The notes beneath the pieces were generated by a model. The model did not search any database. It was not told the DNA's origin and saw only the letters and a list, made by a program, of their open reading frames with translations. From contig NZ_FOGI01000012.1 of assembly GCF_900111175.1 (NCBI RefSeq), positions 62,001 through 126,000 on the forward strand: 64,000 nucleotides of DNA, in the 5' to 3' direction. The position numbers were made by a program, and so were the translations under genes. Numbering within the stretch: the stretch's first letter is position 1; each line of letters begins with the position of its first letter. Shown here one piece after another: positions 51,115-60,570 of the stretch. Origin of the DNA: Actinokineospora terrae. GTDB lineage: Bacteria > Actinomycetota > Actinomycetes > Mycobacteriales > Pseudonocardiaceae.

Positions 51115-52567
51115 GGGTGAGCACAGCGGTGTAGTCGCCCGCATAGGTGCTGGTGGGCACCCACAGGTCGAGCCGCGCGGTCAGCTTCGCGGTGCCCGCT
51201 CCCCTGGCCGCGACAGCCAGGACGCGCGCGGTCGACAGGTCGGTGACCGCGCCGGGCGTGATCACCTGCCCCGGGGCCTGTTCGAGGACCATCGGCGTCC
51301 ACGCGGCGTTGGACCGGGCGATGGTGCCCGACGGGCTGGTGAAGTCGGTGAGCTGCCCGGACAGCGACCACCCGGGGTCGCCTGCCCGGGTGTCGGTGAT
51401 CGTGATGGTGCGCAACCGACCCGAGGTGGTGAGGATCGAACCGTCCGGGGACATCACCGGGGACGGGAGCGCGACGCCGCCCGCCTCGACCGACATCAGC
51501 AACTCCCCCGCCTCGACCTCCGTCCCCAGTGTCTGCGTCGGCCGGGCCGGACCGCAGGAGATGCCGAGCGCGGCGGCACTCGCCGACACCCGGGCCTGCG
51601 GCAGCGGCGTCATTCCCAGGGCGAGGCCACCAGCCTGCCCCTCGCACAGCGCGTACCTGGCGAACCGCTGGATCTCACTGCCCACAGTGGCGGGAACAAC
51701 CAGGTAGACGTGCATGACGAGCGGGTAGGCGCCGAAGGTCGGTCCGGTGTGGACCGGCCGGTAGTCGATGGACCCGTCGGCGAGCTGCCGCGCCTGGCCG
51801 AGTCCGACCTGGACGGTGTCGGTTGTCGGTGCCACGTAGACGCCCGCGCCGCTCCGCAGGGTCGCCTGCGGCAGGTTCAGGGCCTGGCCGTAGGAACGTT
51901 CGAGGTAGCCGATGGACCCGTTGGTCTGGCGCGCGTAGTTCCCGACCCCGATCGCGCCCGGCACGGCGGTGATCCCCGGCAGGCTCGGGTAGGTGCTCGT
52001 CGCCCCGCAGCCGGGGCAGGCGGTCTGCCACAGCGCGGGTTGGGTCGAGTCCAGCCAGTCGGTGAACCGCGCGGTCGTCGAGGTGGCCTCGGCCCGGACC
52101 ACCGGCCGGATGGGCAGCGGCGGCAGCGTGATGTCACTGTTCTCCGCCACGATCGCCGGGTCGTCCCACCTGGTCACCGCGCCGGTGAAGATCTTCGCGG
52201 TGGTGGCGGTGGACAGCCGGATGCCCTGGACCCGGACACCGCGGACGCTCACGTTGTAGACGACGCTGATGCCCTGCGCGGCGATCGGGACGTAGCGCAG
52301 CGGTCGCGTCGTGGGCACACCCGCCTGGGCTGCGGTGGACTCCGACAGGGCGAAGTCGGCCCGACCCGCGTCGAACTCGGCCAGCCCGGCCGCGGCGCCG
52401 ATCCCGGAGTACGCGAGCGACGGCACCCCGACCCGCCACTGCTCGACGAGGGTGGTCATCGTCGTCGTGCCCACCCCCACCAGCCGCTCCGCCTGCGCGG
52501 TCCCGGTGGGCGCGCCCACCAGCAGCCCCACGAGGACGACGCAGACGACTGAGAACGCTCTCCGCAC
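51101..52567 (-). CDS. Secreted PstS-like protein with WxL-like C-terminal domain
   Basis: Predicted secreted protein of 488 residues. Signal peptide at about 1-28 (VLVGLLVGAPTGTAQA). Residues about 30-330 resemble the phosphate-binding PstS fold (YSGIGAAAGLAEFDAGRADF, then STTARFTDWLDSTQPALW and YPLVMHVYLVVP). Residues about 350-488 form a beta-rich domain (VEAGELLMSVEAGGVALPSP, GDPGWSLSGQLTDF, YTAVLTLTAI at the end) that resembles WxL-type wall-binding domains and the neighbour at 52671. The GTG at 52567 has GGGGAG seven bases upstream. An unusual fusion. No pst transport genes are nearby. Confidence 0.85.
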   Translation of the reverse strand: MRRAFSVVCVVLVGLLVGAPTGTAQAERLVGVGTTTMTTLVEQWRVGVPSLAYSGIGAAAGLAEFDAGRADFALSESTAAQAGVPTTRPLRYVPIAAQGISVVYNVSVRGVRVQGIRLSTATTAKIFTGAVTRWDDPAIVAENSDITLPPLPIRPVVRAEATSTTARFTDWLDSTQPALWQTACPGCGATSTYPSLPGITAVPGAIGVGNYARQTNGSIGYLERSYGQALNLPQATLRSGAGVYVAPTTDTVQVGLGQARQLADGSIDYRPVHTGPTFGAYPLVMHVYLVVPATVGSEIQRFARYALCEGQAGGLALGMTPLPQARVSASAAALGISCGPARPTQTLGTEVEAGELLMSVEAGGVALPSPVMSPDGSILTTSGRLRTITITDTRAGDPGWSLSGQLTDFTSPSGTIARSNAAWTPMVLEQAPGQVITPGAVTDLSTARVLAVAARGAGTAKLTARLDLWVPTSTYAGDYTAVLTLTAI

Positions 52568-52670
52568 AGCAACACTCCCCAGGTTCACGTCGACGCGGCA
52601 ACCTCGCACACGTGCGTGAACGGTGGTGCGCCCGTGGGTGAACGACGAACGGACCAGATGGACGAACGGA

Positions 52671-53228
52671 CTAGATGACGGTCAAGGTCAAGGTGGCCTC
52701 GTACCCGGCCGCGGCCGGGAGCAGCAGCCGGTAGCCCGCGGTCAGCCGGGCCGTGCCCCGCCCGGCGGCCGGGTCGGCGGCGGCCAGCAGGCCGCTGCCG
52801 CGCATGCCGATGGTCGACTTCCCCAGGGTCAGCACCTGCACCGCGGACTGGTCGACCACCGCGGGCGTCCACGACAGCGGCGTCCCGCCGGACTCGTCGT
52901 CGAACTGGCCGGACAGGCTCCACCCCGGGTCGGCCGCCCTGGTGTCGACCACCGTCAACCCGGGCAGCGTCCCCGCGGTGGTGTACCAGGATCCGGCGAA
53001 GTGGGGCTCGGGCAGTGCCACCGGGCCGCGCTCGACCGACAGCAGCAGGTCACCGTCCACCACCTGCACCGAGATCGTCTGCGACAGGCCTGCCTGCGAC
53101 ACAGCGCTCTCTGATACGGCGTTCTGTGATACGGCGGTCTGCGGCACAGCGACCTGCGACGAGTCGGCCCACGCGGTGCCCGACGACCCGACCAGCAGCA
53201 GCACGGCGAGCGCCACCACACGACCCAT
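52671..53228 (-). CDS. Secreted protein with WxL-like domain
   Basis: Predicted secreted protein of 185 residues. Signal peptide 1-22 (VALAVLLLVGSSGTAWA). Residues 23-50 are a Ser/Gln/Ala-rich repeat (AVSQNAVSESAVSQAGLSQ) encoded by short tandem repeats at about 53100-53160. Residues about 55-185 match the C-terminal domain of the PstS-like protein (DLLLSVERGPVALPEPHF, ADPGWSLSGQFDDES, YEATLTLTVI). The ATG at 53228 follows a purine-rich site. It probably lies in one transcript with the PstS-like gene. Confidence 0.85.
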   Translation of the reverse strand: MGRVVALAVLLLVGSSGTAWADSSQVAVPQTAVSQNAVSESAVSQAGLSQTISVQVVDGDLLLSVERGPVALPEPHFAGSWYTTAGTLPGLTVVDTRAADPGWSLSGQFDDESGGTPLSWTPAVVDQSAVQVLTLGKSTIGMRGSGLLAAADPAAGRGTARLTAGYRLLLPAAAGYEATLTLTVI

Positions 53229-53366
53229 CTGCGACTTCTTCCCCACTGGTGCCGCGCCGACACCGATCGACGCACCGTCGCAGACCCGGGTGAACCCGCG
53301 TCGACCAGCACCGCAACAACGGACGAAGGCGGGCCCGGGATCTCCCGGGCCCGCCGACGCGAACAC

Positions 53367-53813
53367 CTAGGCGACCACCTCGACCACGTCCCCCGGGGCG
53401 AGGTTGTCGTAGAACACCCGGGCTGCCTCCGGCGACAGGTGGATGCAGCCGTGCGAGAGCTGCGACAGGCTGCCCTCGTGGAATGCCACCCCGGTCGTGG
53501 TGAAGAAGACCGAGAACGGCATCGGGCCGTCGAAGGAGTGGCTCCAGTGGTCGATGTCCTTGTAGGTGACCTTGAAGCTGCCCTTCGGCGTGCGGTAGCC
53601 GGGTTTGCCGCTGGTGATGGGGACCGACCCGTAGGTCACGGCCCCGCCGTTCATCAGCCACGCGGCGTTGGCGCCCAACGCGACGCACGCCCGCGCGGCG
53701 GGACCGCACGGGGCGGGTGATGCCGCCGCCTGCGGGGCCATCGCCACCAGACCCGCGGTGCTCATCGCCGCCGCGATCGCGGCGACACCGACGCTCTTGC
53801 GCAGAGATCCCAT
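53367..53813 (-). CDS. L,D-transpeptidase (YkuD domain)
   Basis: Predicted secreted enzyme of 148 residues that would form 3-3 cross-links in, or otherwise modify, peptidoglycan. Signal peptide about 1-32 (ending QAAASPAPC). The YkuD domain occupies about 40-148 with the catalytic motif SQLSHGCIHLS (Cys near residue 125). GGGAGG lies 6 bases before the ATG. This is a minimal form without additional wall-binding domains. It sits next to two secreted proteins with WxL-like domains. Confidence 0.92.
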   Translation of the reverse strand: MGSLRKSVGVAAIAAAMSTAGLVAMAPQAAASPAPCGPAARACVALGANAAWLMNGGAVTYGSVPITSGKPGYRTPKGSFKVTYKDIDHWSHSFDGPMPFSVFFTTTGVAFHEGSLSQLSHGCIHLSPEAARVFYDNLAPGDVVEVVA

Positions 53814-54226
53814 GATCGACCTCCCATCCACCCGCCGTCGGCGGGCTCGTGTTTGGTGTTCCTCGGGGATCAGGGGGCTGCCTGCGAGGTACCCGTTCCG
53901 GGGCCGGGTCAACCGTCCACGATTCGAGAAGGGGCGCGCGGAGCCGGGTGCGCGCGCCAGAATCCCGGGATGCCGAGGCTGATCCGGGAATGGCGCGCCA
54001 CACTGGGCCGCGCGGTCACCACGCTGGGCACGGTCCTGTACCCGCACCCGGACTTCCTGTGCGCGCCGCCGCGACCGCACCCGCCGCTGCCGGGGCACCC
54101 GGAGCTGCTCGGGACGGCGCCGAGCAGGGCCGAAAGGGCGGTTCTGCGGGCACTGTCGGGGTGAAAACCGGACCGGGGAGTTATCTTTTCGTCAACCAGC
54201 GCGAAACACTCCCCCCGGAGGCGGCC
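53814..54226. other. Interval between the L,D-transpeptidase and membrane-protein genes
   Basis: 413 bases. The only plausible gene is the small frame at 53970-54164. The rest shows no hairpin or repeat I would call; both flanking promoters must lie here but I could not identify them. Confidence 0.5.
53970..54164 (+). CDS. Small DUF6059-like protein
   Basis: Predicted protein of 64 residues: a basic helical N-terminus (RLIREWRATLGRAVTTLGTV), a Pro-rich middle and the ending HPPLPGHPELLGTAPSRAER, which resembles the PPxGHPE..L..AERAL block of small actinobacterial DUF6059 proteins, as I remember them. The ribosome binding site is weak. The function of this family is unknown. Confidence 0.5.
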   Translation: MPRLIREWRATLGRAVTTLGTVLYPHPDFLCAPPRPHPPLPGHPELLGTAPSRAERAVLRALSG

Positions 54227-54880
54227 ATGGTCGCGACACCCACCCACCGGAGTTCCCCGCACCAGTCCCTGGTGCACTCGTACCTGTTCCTGCGCCGCGC
54301 GATCGGGGTGATCGGGCTCGGGCTGCCCGTCGTGCTGATCGTCGGCAACCTCGTCCTCGGCGACGGGATGCGAGTGTCGATCAGCGGCTACTACTACAGC
54401 GAGGTGCGCGACCTGATGGTCGGCGCGATGTGCGCGGTCGGCGTGTTCCTGTTCTCCTACCGGGGTTACGAGCCGATCGACAACATCGTGTCGAACGTCG
54501 CCGCGGCGGCCGCGGTGGGTATCGCGATCTTCCCGACCGCCCCGGCGCACCCGATGGGCGGCGACGGGTTCGTGAGCCTGCTGCACCTGGTCAGCTCGGT
54601 GGTGTTCTTCCTGTCGCTGGCGTACTTCAGCCTGGTGCTGTTCCGCCGCTCCGACGACCCGACGCCCACCCCGGCCAAGCGGGCCCGCAACCGGGTGTAC
54701 CTGGCCTGCGGGGTGGTCATGCTGGTGTGCCTGGGTTCGCTCGCGGCGAGCATCTGGCTCTTCGACGCGGCCACCGCGAGCACGCGGCCCGCGCTGTGGC
54801 TGGAGTCGATCGCGATCGTCGCGTTCGGCGTGTCCTGGCTGACCAAGGGCGAGGCCATCCTCAGCGACCACCCCAGCTGA
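54227..54880 (+). CDS. Integral membrane protein of unknown function
   Basis: Protein of 217 residues with six predicted transmembrane segments (about 20-43, 60-83, 91-108, 117-140, 160-180, 188-205). Conserved-looking features are SISGYYYSEVRDLMVG and FLFSYRGYEPIDN. It is probably a DUF998-like or related membrane family; the substrate or role is unknown. The ATG follows CCGGAG. A perfect palindrome follows the stop. Confidence 0.8.
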   Translation: MVATPTHRSSPHQSLVHSYLFLRRAIGVIGLGLPVVLIVGNLVLGDGMRVSISGYYYSEVRDLMVGAMCAVGVFLFSYRGYEPIDNIVSNVAAAAAVGIAIFPTAPAHPMGGDGFVSLLHLVSSVVFFLSLAYFSLVLFRRSDDPTPTPAKRARNRVYLACGVVMLVCLGSLAASIWLFDAATASTRPALWLESIAIVAFGVSWLTKGEAILSDHPS

Positions 54881-54886
54881 GGCCGC

Positions 54887-54914
54887 GGGCGGGCCACCCG
54901 CGGGTGGCCCGCCC
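54887..54914. terminator. Bidirectional terminator between convergent genes
   Basis: A perfect 28-base palindrome (arms 54887-54900 and 54901-54914) between the membrane-protein stop and the metK stop. Suited to ending transcription from both sides. Confidence 0.8.
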
Positions 54915-54919
54915 TGCTC

Positions 54920-56113
54920 TCAGTCGGTGGCGGCCTGCTTGAGGGCGTCGGCGCGATCCGTGCGCTCCCAGGGCAGGTCCAGCTCCGGGCGGCCGAAGTG
55001 GCCGTACGCGGCGGTCTGCGCGTAGATCGGGCGCAGCAGGTCCAGGTCGCGGATGATCGCCGCCGGGCGCAGGTCGAACACCTCGCGCACCGCGGCCTGG
55101 ATCCGCGCCGGGTCGACCTTCTCCGTGCCGAAGGTCTCCACGAACAGACCAACTGGGGCGGCCTTGCCGATCGCGTAGGCGACCTGCACCTCGATCCGGT
55201 CCGCCAACCCCGCCGCCACCGCGTTCTTCGCCACCCACCGCATGGCGTAGGCAGCCGAGCGGTCCACCTTCGACGGGTCCTTGCCCGAGAACGCCCCACC
55301 GCCGTGCCGGGCCATGCCGCCGTAGGTGTCCACAATGATCTTGCGGCCGGTCAGCCCCGCGTCACCCATCGGACCGCCGATGACGAACCGGCCGGTCGGG
55401 TTCACCAGCAGCCGCACCGAGTCGGTGTCCAGGTCGAGGTCCGCCAGTTCCGGCAGCACGACCCGGTCCCGGACGTCGACCCCGAGCAGCCGCTCCAGGT
55501 CGACTCCGTCGGCGTGCTGCGACGACACGACCACCGTGTCCAATCGGACCGCCCGGTCGCCGTCGTACTCGATGGTGACCTGGGTCTTGCCGTCCGGCCG
55601 CAGGTACGGCACCGAGCCGTCCGCGCGGACCCGCGTCAACCGCCGGGACAGCCGGTGCGCCAAGGCGATCGGCAGCGGCATCAGCTCCGGCGTGCCGGTG
55701 CACGCGTAGCCGAACATCAGGCCCTGGTCACCCGCGCCCTGGCGGTCGATCTCGTCGAGCGCGTTCTCCACCCGCGTCTCGTGCGCGGTGTCCACGCCCT
55801 GCGCGATGTCCGGGGACTGCGACCCGATGGCCACGTTCACGCCACACGAGTGCCCGTCGAACCCCTTGGCGGACGAGTCGTACCCGATGCGCAGGATCAC
55901 CTCCCGGACGATGCTCGGGATGTCGACGTAGGCCTCGGTCGTCACCTCACCGGCGACGTGCACCTGGCCGGTGGTCACCAGGGTCTCCACCGCCACCCGC
56001 GACCGCGGGTCCTCGGCCAGCAGCGCGTCGAGCACCGAGTCGCTGATCGCGTCGCAGATCTTGTCCGGGTGGCCCTCGGTGACCGACTCGGACGTGAACA
56101 ACCGTGTGGACAC
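54920..56113 (-). CDS. metK: S-adenosylmethionine synthetase
   Basis: MetK of 397 residues making SAM from ATP and methionine. It has all family motifs: SVTEGHPDKICDAISDSVLD (residues 10-29), GAGDQGLMFGYAC (about 130-142) and GGAFSGKDPSKVDRSAAYAM (about 265-285). It lies downstream of a methyltransferase and a carboxylic-acid-reductase-like gene on the same strand, 32 bases after the methyltransferase stop, so it may supply SAM to that pathway. Whether it is the housekeeping copy cannot be told from this window. Confidence 0.97.
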   Translation of the reverse strand: MSTRLFTSESVTEGHPDKICDAISDSVLDALLAEDPRSRVAVETLVTTGQVHVAGEVTTEAYVDIPSIVREVILRIGYDSSAKGFDGHSCGVNVAIGSQSPDIAQGVDTAHETRVENALDEIDRQGAGDQGLMFGYACTGTPELMPLPIALAHRLSRRLTRVRADGSVPYLRPDGKTQVTIEYDGDRAVRLDTVVVSSQHADGVDLERLLGVDVRDRVVLPELADLDLDTDSVRLLVNPTGRFVIGGPMGDAGLTGRKIIVDTYGGMARHGGGAFSGKDPSKVDRSAAYAMRWVAKNAVAAGLADRIEVQVAYAIGKAAPVGLFVETFGTEKVDPARIQAAVREVFDLRPAAIIRDLDLLRPIYAQTAAYGHFGRPELDLPWERTDRADALKQAATD

Positions 56114-56145
56114 TGCTCTCCCTCTCGTGGGCGGCGCGCGGCCGG

Positions 56146-56853
56146 TCAGCGGCGGACGATCTCGAAGACCTTGTAGGTGACCTGCTCACCGGCGAGCACG
56201 CGGCTGGAGCTGTCGAGCAGCGCCAGGGCAACGCCCGTGTCCTCGGCCAACCCGGCCACCCGGGAGAAGTCGCCCAGGGTGTTGAAGGTGACCAGCGCGC
56301 GGCCGCCGGGCAGCAGCCGGTCGGGCACCTCGGCGAGGTAGCGGCCGAGCGCGGCGTAGCCGGGGTCGAAGATGGCCCACTCGAAGTCCTGGGTGAACTC
56401 GAAGTCGCGCGGCGCCTCGAACACGCTGCAGTTCCAGAACACCGTGTCGTACTTGGCATCCGGGTCCAGGTCGGCGAACACGTCGCTCTTGCGCACGTGG
56501 GCGCGGTCGGCGATCCCGTGCCGTTCGACGTTGAGCGCGGCGCTGGCGACAGCGGTGTCGGTGATGTCGGTGGCGGTGACGTGTGCGCAGCCGTGCAGGG
56601 CGGCCCAGACGGCGGTGACGCCCGCGCCGCAGCCGATCTCCAGGAAGCTGCCGCCGAGCGGGTACGGGATGGCGGTCGTGTAGTACTCGGTCCCGGTGCC
56701 GGGGTGCGGGGCGTAGCAGCCGGGCACCACGTCCCACTCCAGGCCGAGCAGCTCGAAGGTGCTCGGCTGGGTGTTGCCCTCCGGGCCGAGCTCGTCGACG
56801 AGCTTGCGCCCGACGCGGTAGCGCTCGTCGAAGGTCGCTGACGGCTGGTTCAT
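56146..56853 (-). CDS. Class I SAM-dependent methyltransferase
   Basis: Methyltransferase of 235 residues. SAM-binding motif I is FLEIGCGAGVTAVWAALHG (about residues 70-88), followed by TATDITDTAVASAALNVERH and a VFWNCSVFEAP block near the active site. The first 60 residues (YAPHPGTGTEYYTTAIPYPL) may contact the substrate. The ATG has a strong AGGAGG. It lies between the A-T-R reductase and metK. The substrate is unknown: a small molecule is more likely than RNA given the context. Confidence 0.88.
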   Translation of the reverse strand: MNQPSATFDERYRVGRKLVDELGPEGNTQPSTFELLGLEWDVVPGCYAPHPGTGTEYYTTAIPYPLGGSFLEIGCGAGVTAVWAALHGCAHVTATDITDTAVASAALNVERHGIADRAHVRKSDVFADLDPDAKYDTVFWNCSVFEAPRDFEFTQDFEWAIFDPGYAALGRYLAEVPDRLLPGGRALVTFNTLGDFSRVAGLAEDTGVALALLDSSSRVLAGEQVTYKVFEIVRR

Positions 56854-56890
56854 CGTTCTCCTCCTGGGCGGGTCAGGTGGCTCGCGCTGC

Positions 56891-59800
56891 TCACGCGGAG
56901 AGCAGGCGCTGGAGATCGGCGGCGTACTTGGCGATGTAGTCGCGCGTGAGCCGGGGGATGTCGCCGCCGGGGTCGACGCCCCCGGCCAGCACCGCGGCGC
57001 GGAAGCGCTCGGACGGGATGGCCGAGCCGCGCACGACCGGCTCCGGGTCGGCGAAGCGGTGCACGAGCGGCAGCGCCGAGTGCGCCCGCCTGGCCTCGGG
57101 CAGGCCGCGCAGCGCGGTCTCGAAGCGGCGGGCCCAGTCGGCGTGGTCGGCGATCCGCTCGATCCGGTGTCCCGCCTCGGTGAGCCAGTCGACGACGGTG
57201 TCCAGGGAGACGCCGTCGTCGTGCGGGTTGACCAGGCTGTAGGTGCGGTAGCCGCGTGCATCGGCGGACGGGCCTAGTGCGACGATCGAGGCGGCGGTGA
57301 AGTCGACCGGGAGACCGTCGTAGTGCGAGCCGCCGTCGCCATCGTTGCCGTAGAACGACTTCGGGGCGATGCCGGTGGCCAGGACGCTGAACAGCAGCCG
57401 GGTGAGCACGTCCGGCACGTTGAGCTGACCGGTGTAGCGGCGGTGGGCGAGGATCATGTTCGACCGGAACACGGTGACCGGCAGCCCGCACAGCTCGTGC
57501 GCGTCGCGCAGCAACACCTCACCGGCCCACTTGCTGGTCGAGTACCCGCCCGCATATCCCTCGTGGACCGGTTGCGTCGGCAGCGCGTCGCGCACGTCCG
57601 GGTCCTCGCCGAGGGGTTCCCCGGCGCGGGAGGTGGCGACGGCGACGCTGGAGACGTAGGTGAACTGCTTGAGCTTGGTGGTGATGCCCAGCCGCACGAG
57701 TTCGGCCGTGCCGACGACGTTGGCCTCGAACAGGTGGTTGTAGGGCAGCACGTGGTTGACGTGGGCGCCAGCGTGCACGATGTGGTCGACCTCGGTGGCG
57801 AGCCGGTCCCAGGTCGGCTGGTCCAGATCCAGCCGCGGTTCGGCGATGTCGCCTGCCAGGACCTCCAGGTGCGGTTCCAGAGCGCCGACGGTGGCGACCA
57901 ACTCGTCGTCGCCGGTGTCGAACGCCGCCAGCAAACGCTTTCGCGCCGCCGCGGAGTCCTTGCCGCGCACCACGCACACGAGCTTGCCGCCGACAGGTGC
58001 CAGGCGCCGCAACCACTCCAGCGCGAGGAAGCGCCCGAGGTAGCCGCTCGCACCGGTGAGCAGCACGACCCTCGGGTCCGCCTCGGCCCTGGGCAGCGCG
58101 CGGGCCCCGGTGATCAGGTCGGCGTCGAGGAACTTGTCGAGCGCCAGGTCGTTGGCGCGGACCTCGTCGGTGGCGTCGCCGTGCACCGCGGCGAACGTCG
58201 GTCGGTCCACTGAGGACTCGCGCTTCGCCTCGATGTAGGCGGCCAGTTGGCGCAGGTCGGTGGCCGGGCTGACCAGGACGTCGATCGGGACCTGGATGGC
58301 GTAGATGTCGTTGAGCAGCGTGGCGAACGGCACCGCGGACAGCGAGTCGCCGCCCAGGTCGCGGAAGTGCGAGTCCGGGTCGACCTCGGAGCCGGACAGC
58401 AGGGCGCGCGCGGCCCGCTGCACGGTCTCCAGCACCGGCCGCTCGGCACCGGTGCGGCGGATGTCGAGCAGCTCCTCGGACTCGCGGTCGGAGATGCTCC
58501 GGTAGAGGTCTTCGAGCCGCTCGCGGTAGTGCTCCAACAGCTGCGGGCGCAGAAGTTTGCGGTGGTCGGAGAGCAGGCCGTTGGCCTGGCTGAACGGCTC
58601 GGTCTCGACGAGGAACTCGCGCGGGATCTCGTAGGAGTTGAGGCCCGCTTCCTTGGCCACGGCCTGGAAGGACTCGCTCAGCCGCTCCTTGACCGCGATC
58701 GAGGCGGCGCCGTAGCGCTCCAGCGTCTCGGGGGTGGGGACGACGACGGCGAGCAGGTAGGAGCGGGCGCTGTTGCCGTAGACGAAGATCTGGCGCACCA
58801 GCGGGCTGGTGCCGAAGGTGGCCTCCAGGCTGGGCAACGCCACGAACTCGCCCTGGGAGAGCTTGAGCACGCTGTTGCGCCGGTCCAGGATCGCGAGCCG
58901 GTCGGGCTCGACCTCGGCGACGATGTCCCCGGTCTTGTAGTAGCCGTCCTCGTCGAACAGGGTGGCGGAGACCTCGGGTTGCTTGTAGTAGCCCGGGATC
59001 ACCGAGTCGGTCTTGATCAGCAGCTCGCCGCGCGGGTGCGGGGTGTCGGTGCGGTAGTAGCCCAGCTCCGGGACGTCGACGATCTTGTAGTCGAGCACCG
59101 GCGGGCGCAGCATCCTCCCGTCGACCGAGACACCCGCGATCTCCGTCGCGCCGTAGAGGATGTGCAGCTCCAGGCCGAGCAGGCCCTCGATGAAGACGCG
59201 CAGCTCCTCCGACAGCGGCGCCGAACCGCAACTGGCCCAGGCGATCCGGCCGCCGAGCACGCGGTCGCGCATGTCCTTGGTGACCAGCGCCTCGACCTGC
59301 TCGCGATCACCGCCGCCGACGACGCGCCGGTCGACCTCGCTGCGGTGGTACTGGTAGAGCATCTCGCACACCCGGGGCACCAGCGACAGCTCGGTCGGCC
59401 TGGCCAGCGCGATGTCGTCGAGGAAGGTCGACAGGTCGCCGCTAGCCATGAAGTAGCTGATCCCGCCGCGCGCCAACGTGTTCTTGACCGAGGAGTGCCC
59501 GGCGACGTGGCTCATCGGCATGTAGTGGAAGGTGACCGCCTGGATCTCGGAGAACAGCGCGGCCCACCCGCCGCCGCCGAACATGGCGCCGACCAGCTTC
59601 TCGGTGTACATGGCGCCCTTGGGGGTGCCGGTGCTGCCGGAGGTGTAGACGAGCATGGTCAGCGGGTCGTCACCGTCCTCGGCGGCGAAGTGCGGTGCCT
59701 CCGGCAGGTCCGACCCGCGGGCGACGAGGTCGGCGAAGGGCTCGATGGCCACTCCCCTGCCCGCGTCGGCCAGGCGCGCGCCCGCGGCCTCGACCCGTTC

Positions 59801-60298
59801 GCGCTGGTCGTCGACCTCGGGCAGGTAGTCGAACACCACGAGCCGTCGCACCGAGGCGCCGCCGAGCACCAGGTCGACGGCGACGTCGATCCGGTCGAGG
59901 CTGGCCGCCACCACGGTCGGCTCGGTCTCGGCGACGATCGCCGCCAACTGGCCGAACGGCGCGCTGGTCTGCAACGGGACGGTGACCGCGCCGCGCAGGA
60001 CGCAAGCGAGGTCCAGGGTCGTGTAGTCGCGGCCGGCGAACCCGAGGAAGGCCACCCGCTCCCCCGGTGCCATCGCGTGCGCGTCCTGGACCCTCAGCTC
60101 GGTCGCGACCGCGCGCACCCTGGCCCACAGCTGGGCGAAGGTGGTGGTCTCGTACCGGTCCAGCAGGCGCAGCGAGGTCCGCCCGGTGCCCGGGTCGCGG
60201 GTGAGCTCCCTGGCTCGCTCCCCCACCGCGGGCCGGTCGGCGTACCGGTCCATCACCGCTGCCACGGTCTGCGTCAGGCGCATTCTGGGTCTCCACAT
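56891..60298 (-). CDS. Carboxylic acid reductase-like A-T-R enzyme
   Basis: Multidomain enzyme of about 1135 residues. Adenylation domain about 1-610 (MLVYTSGSTGTPKGAMYTEK, YGATEIAGVSVDGRM, YYKTGDIVAEVEPDR); phosphopantetheine carrier about 625-700 with the attachment Ser in RDLGGDSLSAVPF; reductase about 735-1130 with the NADPH motif LLTGASGYLGRFLALEWL and YxxxK in GGYSTSKWAGEVLL. This order is typical of CARs, which reduce carboxylic acids to aldehydes. The N-terminus is about 50 residues shorter than usual. ATG 60298 or 60283 are both possible. It needs a phosphopantetheinyl transferase, not found here. Confidence 0.92.
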   Translation of the reverse strand: MWRPRMRLTQTVAAVMDRYADRPAVGERARELTRDPGTGRTSLRLLDRYETTTFAQLWARVRAVATELRVQDAHAMAPGERVAFLGFAGRDYTTLDLACVLRGAVTVPLQTSAPFGQLAAIVAETEPTVVAASLDRIDVAVDLVLGGASVRRLVVFDYLPEVDDQRERVEAAGARLADAGRGVAIEPFADLVARGSDLPEAPHFAAEDGDDPLTMLVYTSGSTGTPKGAMYTEKLVGAMFGGGGWAALFSEIQAVTFHYMPMSHVAGHSSVKNTLARGGISYFMASGDLSTFLDDIALARPTELSLVPRVCEMLYQYHRSEVDRRVVGGGDREQVEALVTKDMRDRVLGGRIAWASCGSAPLSEELRVFIEGLLGLELHILYGATEIAGVSVDGRMLRPPVLDYKIVDVPELGYYRTDTPHPRGELLIKTDSVIPGYYKQPEVSATLFDEDGYYKTGDIVAEVEPDRLAILDRRNSVLKLSQGEFVALPSLEATFGTSPLVRQIFVYGNSARSYLLAVVVPTPETLERYGAASIAVKERLSESFQAVAKEAGLNSYEIPREFLVETEPFSQANGLLSDHRKLLRPQLLEHYRERLEDLYRSISDRESEELLDIRRTGAERPVLETVQRAARALLSGSEVDPDSHFRDLGGDSLSAVPFATLLNDIYAIQVPIDVLVSPATDLRQLAAYIEAKRESSVDRPTFAAVHGDATDEVRANDLALDKFLDADLITGARALPRAEADPRVVLLTGASGYLGRFLALEWLRRLAPVGGKLVCVVRGKDSAAARKRLLAAFDTGDDELVATVGALEPHLEVLAGDIAEPRLDLDQPTWDRLATEVDHIVHAGAHVNHVLPYNHLFEANVVGTAELVRLGITTKLKQFTYVSSVAVATSRAGEPLGEDPDVRDALPTQPVHEGYAGGYSTSKWAGEVLLRDAHELCGLPVTVFRSNMILAHRRYTGQLNVPDVLTRLLFSVLATGIAPKSFYGNDGDGGSHYDGLPVDFTAASIVALGPSADARGYRTYSLVNPHDDGVSLDTVVDWLTEAGHRIERIADHADWARRFETALRGLPEARRAHSALPLVHRFADPEPVVRGSAIPSERFRAAVLAGGVDPGGDIPRLTRDYIAKYAADLQRLLSA

Positions 60299-60531
60299 TC
60301 GCCTCACCGGGCGGCCCGGGGCGCGTGGAGGCGCCAGGGGACCCGGTGCTCGGTCGGGATCAGATCGGCATCGCACGGCGACCGCCCTGCCGGACCTCGG
60401 CGTCGGCGCGTGTCGCTCACCGTTACGCCAACCGACGCTACCCAGCCCGGTGGCGGCCTCCCAGCAACCGGCGCCGGATCTGTCACATCGGCAGGTTGTG
60501 GCCGCGCCCGCCGCCCCGGGGCGCGCGAGAG

Positions 60532-60556
60532 CCCCGGACCCGCCTCGGGTCCGGGG
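60532..60556 (-). terminator. Terminator of the MarR gene
   Basis: Perfect 10-base arms 60532-60541 and 60547-60556 with loop GCCTC, 15 bases beyond the MarR stop on the minus strand. Confidence 0.8.
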
Positions 60557-60570
60557 TTACCGGGAGTGAC

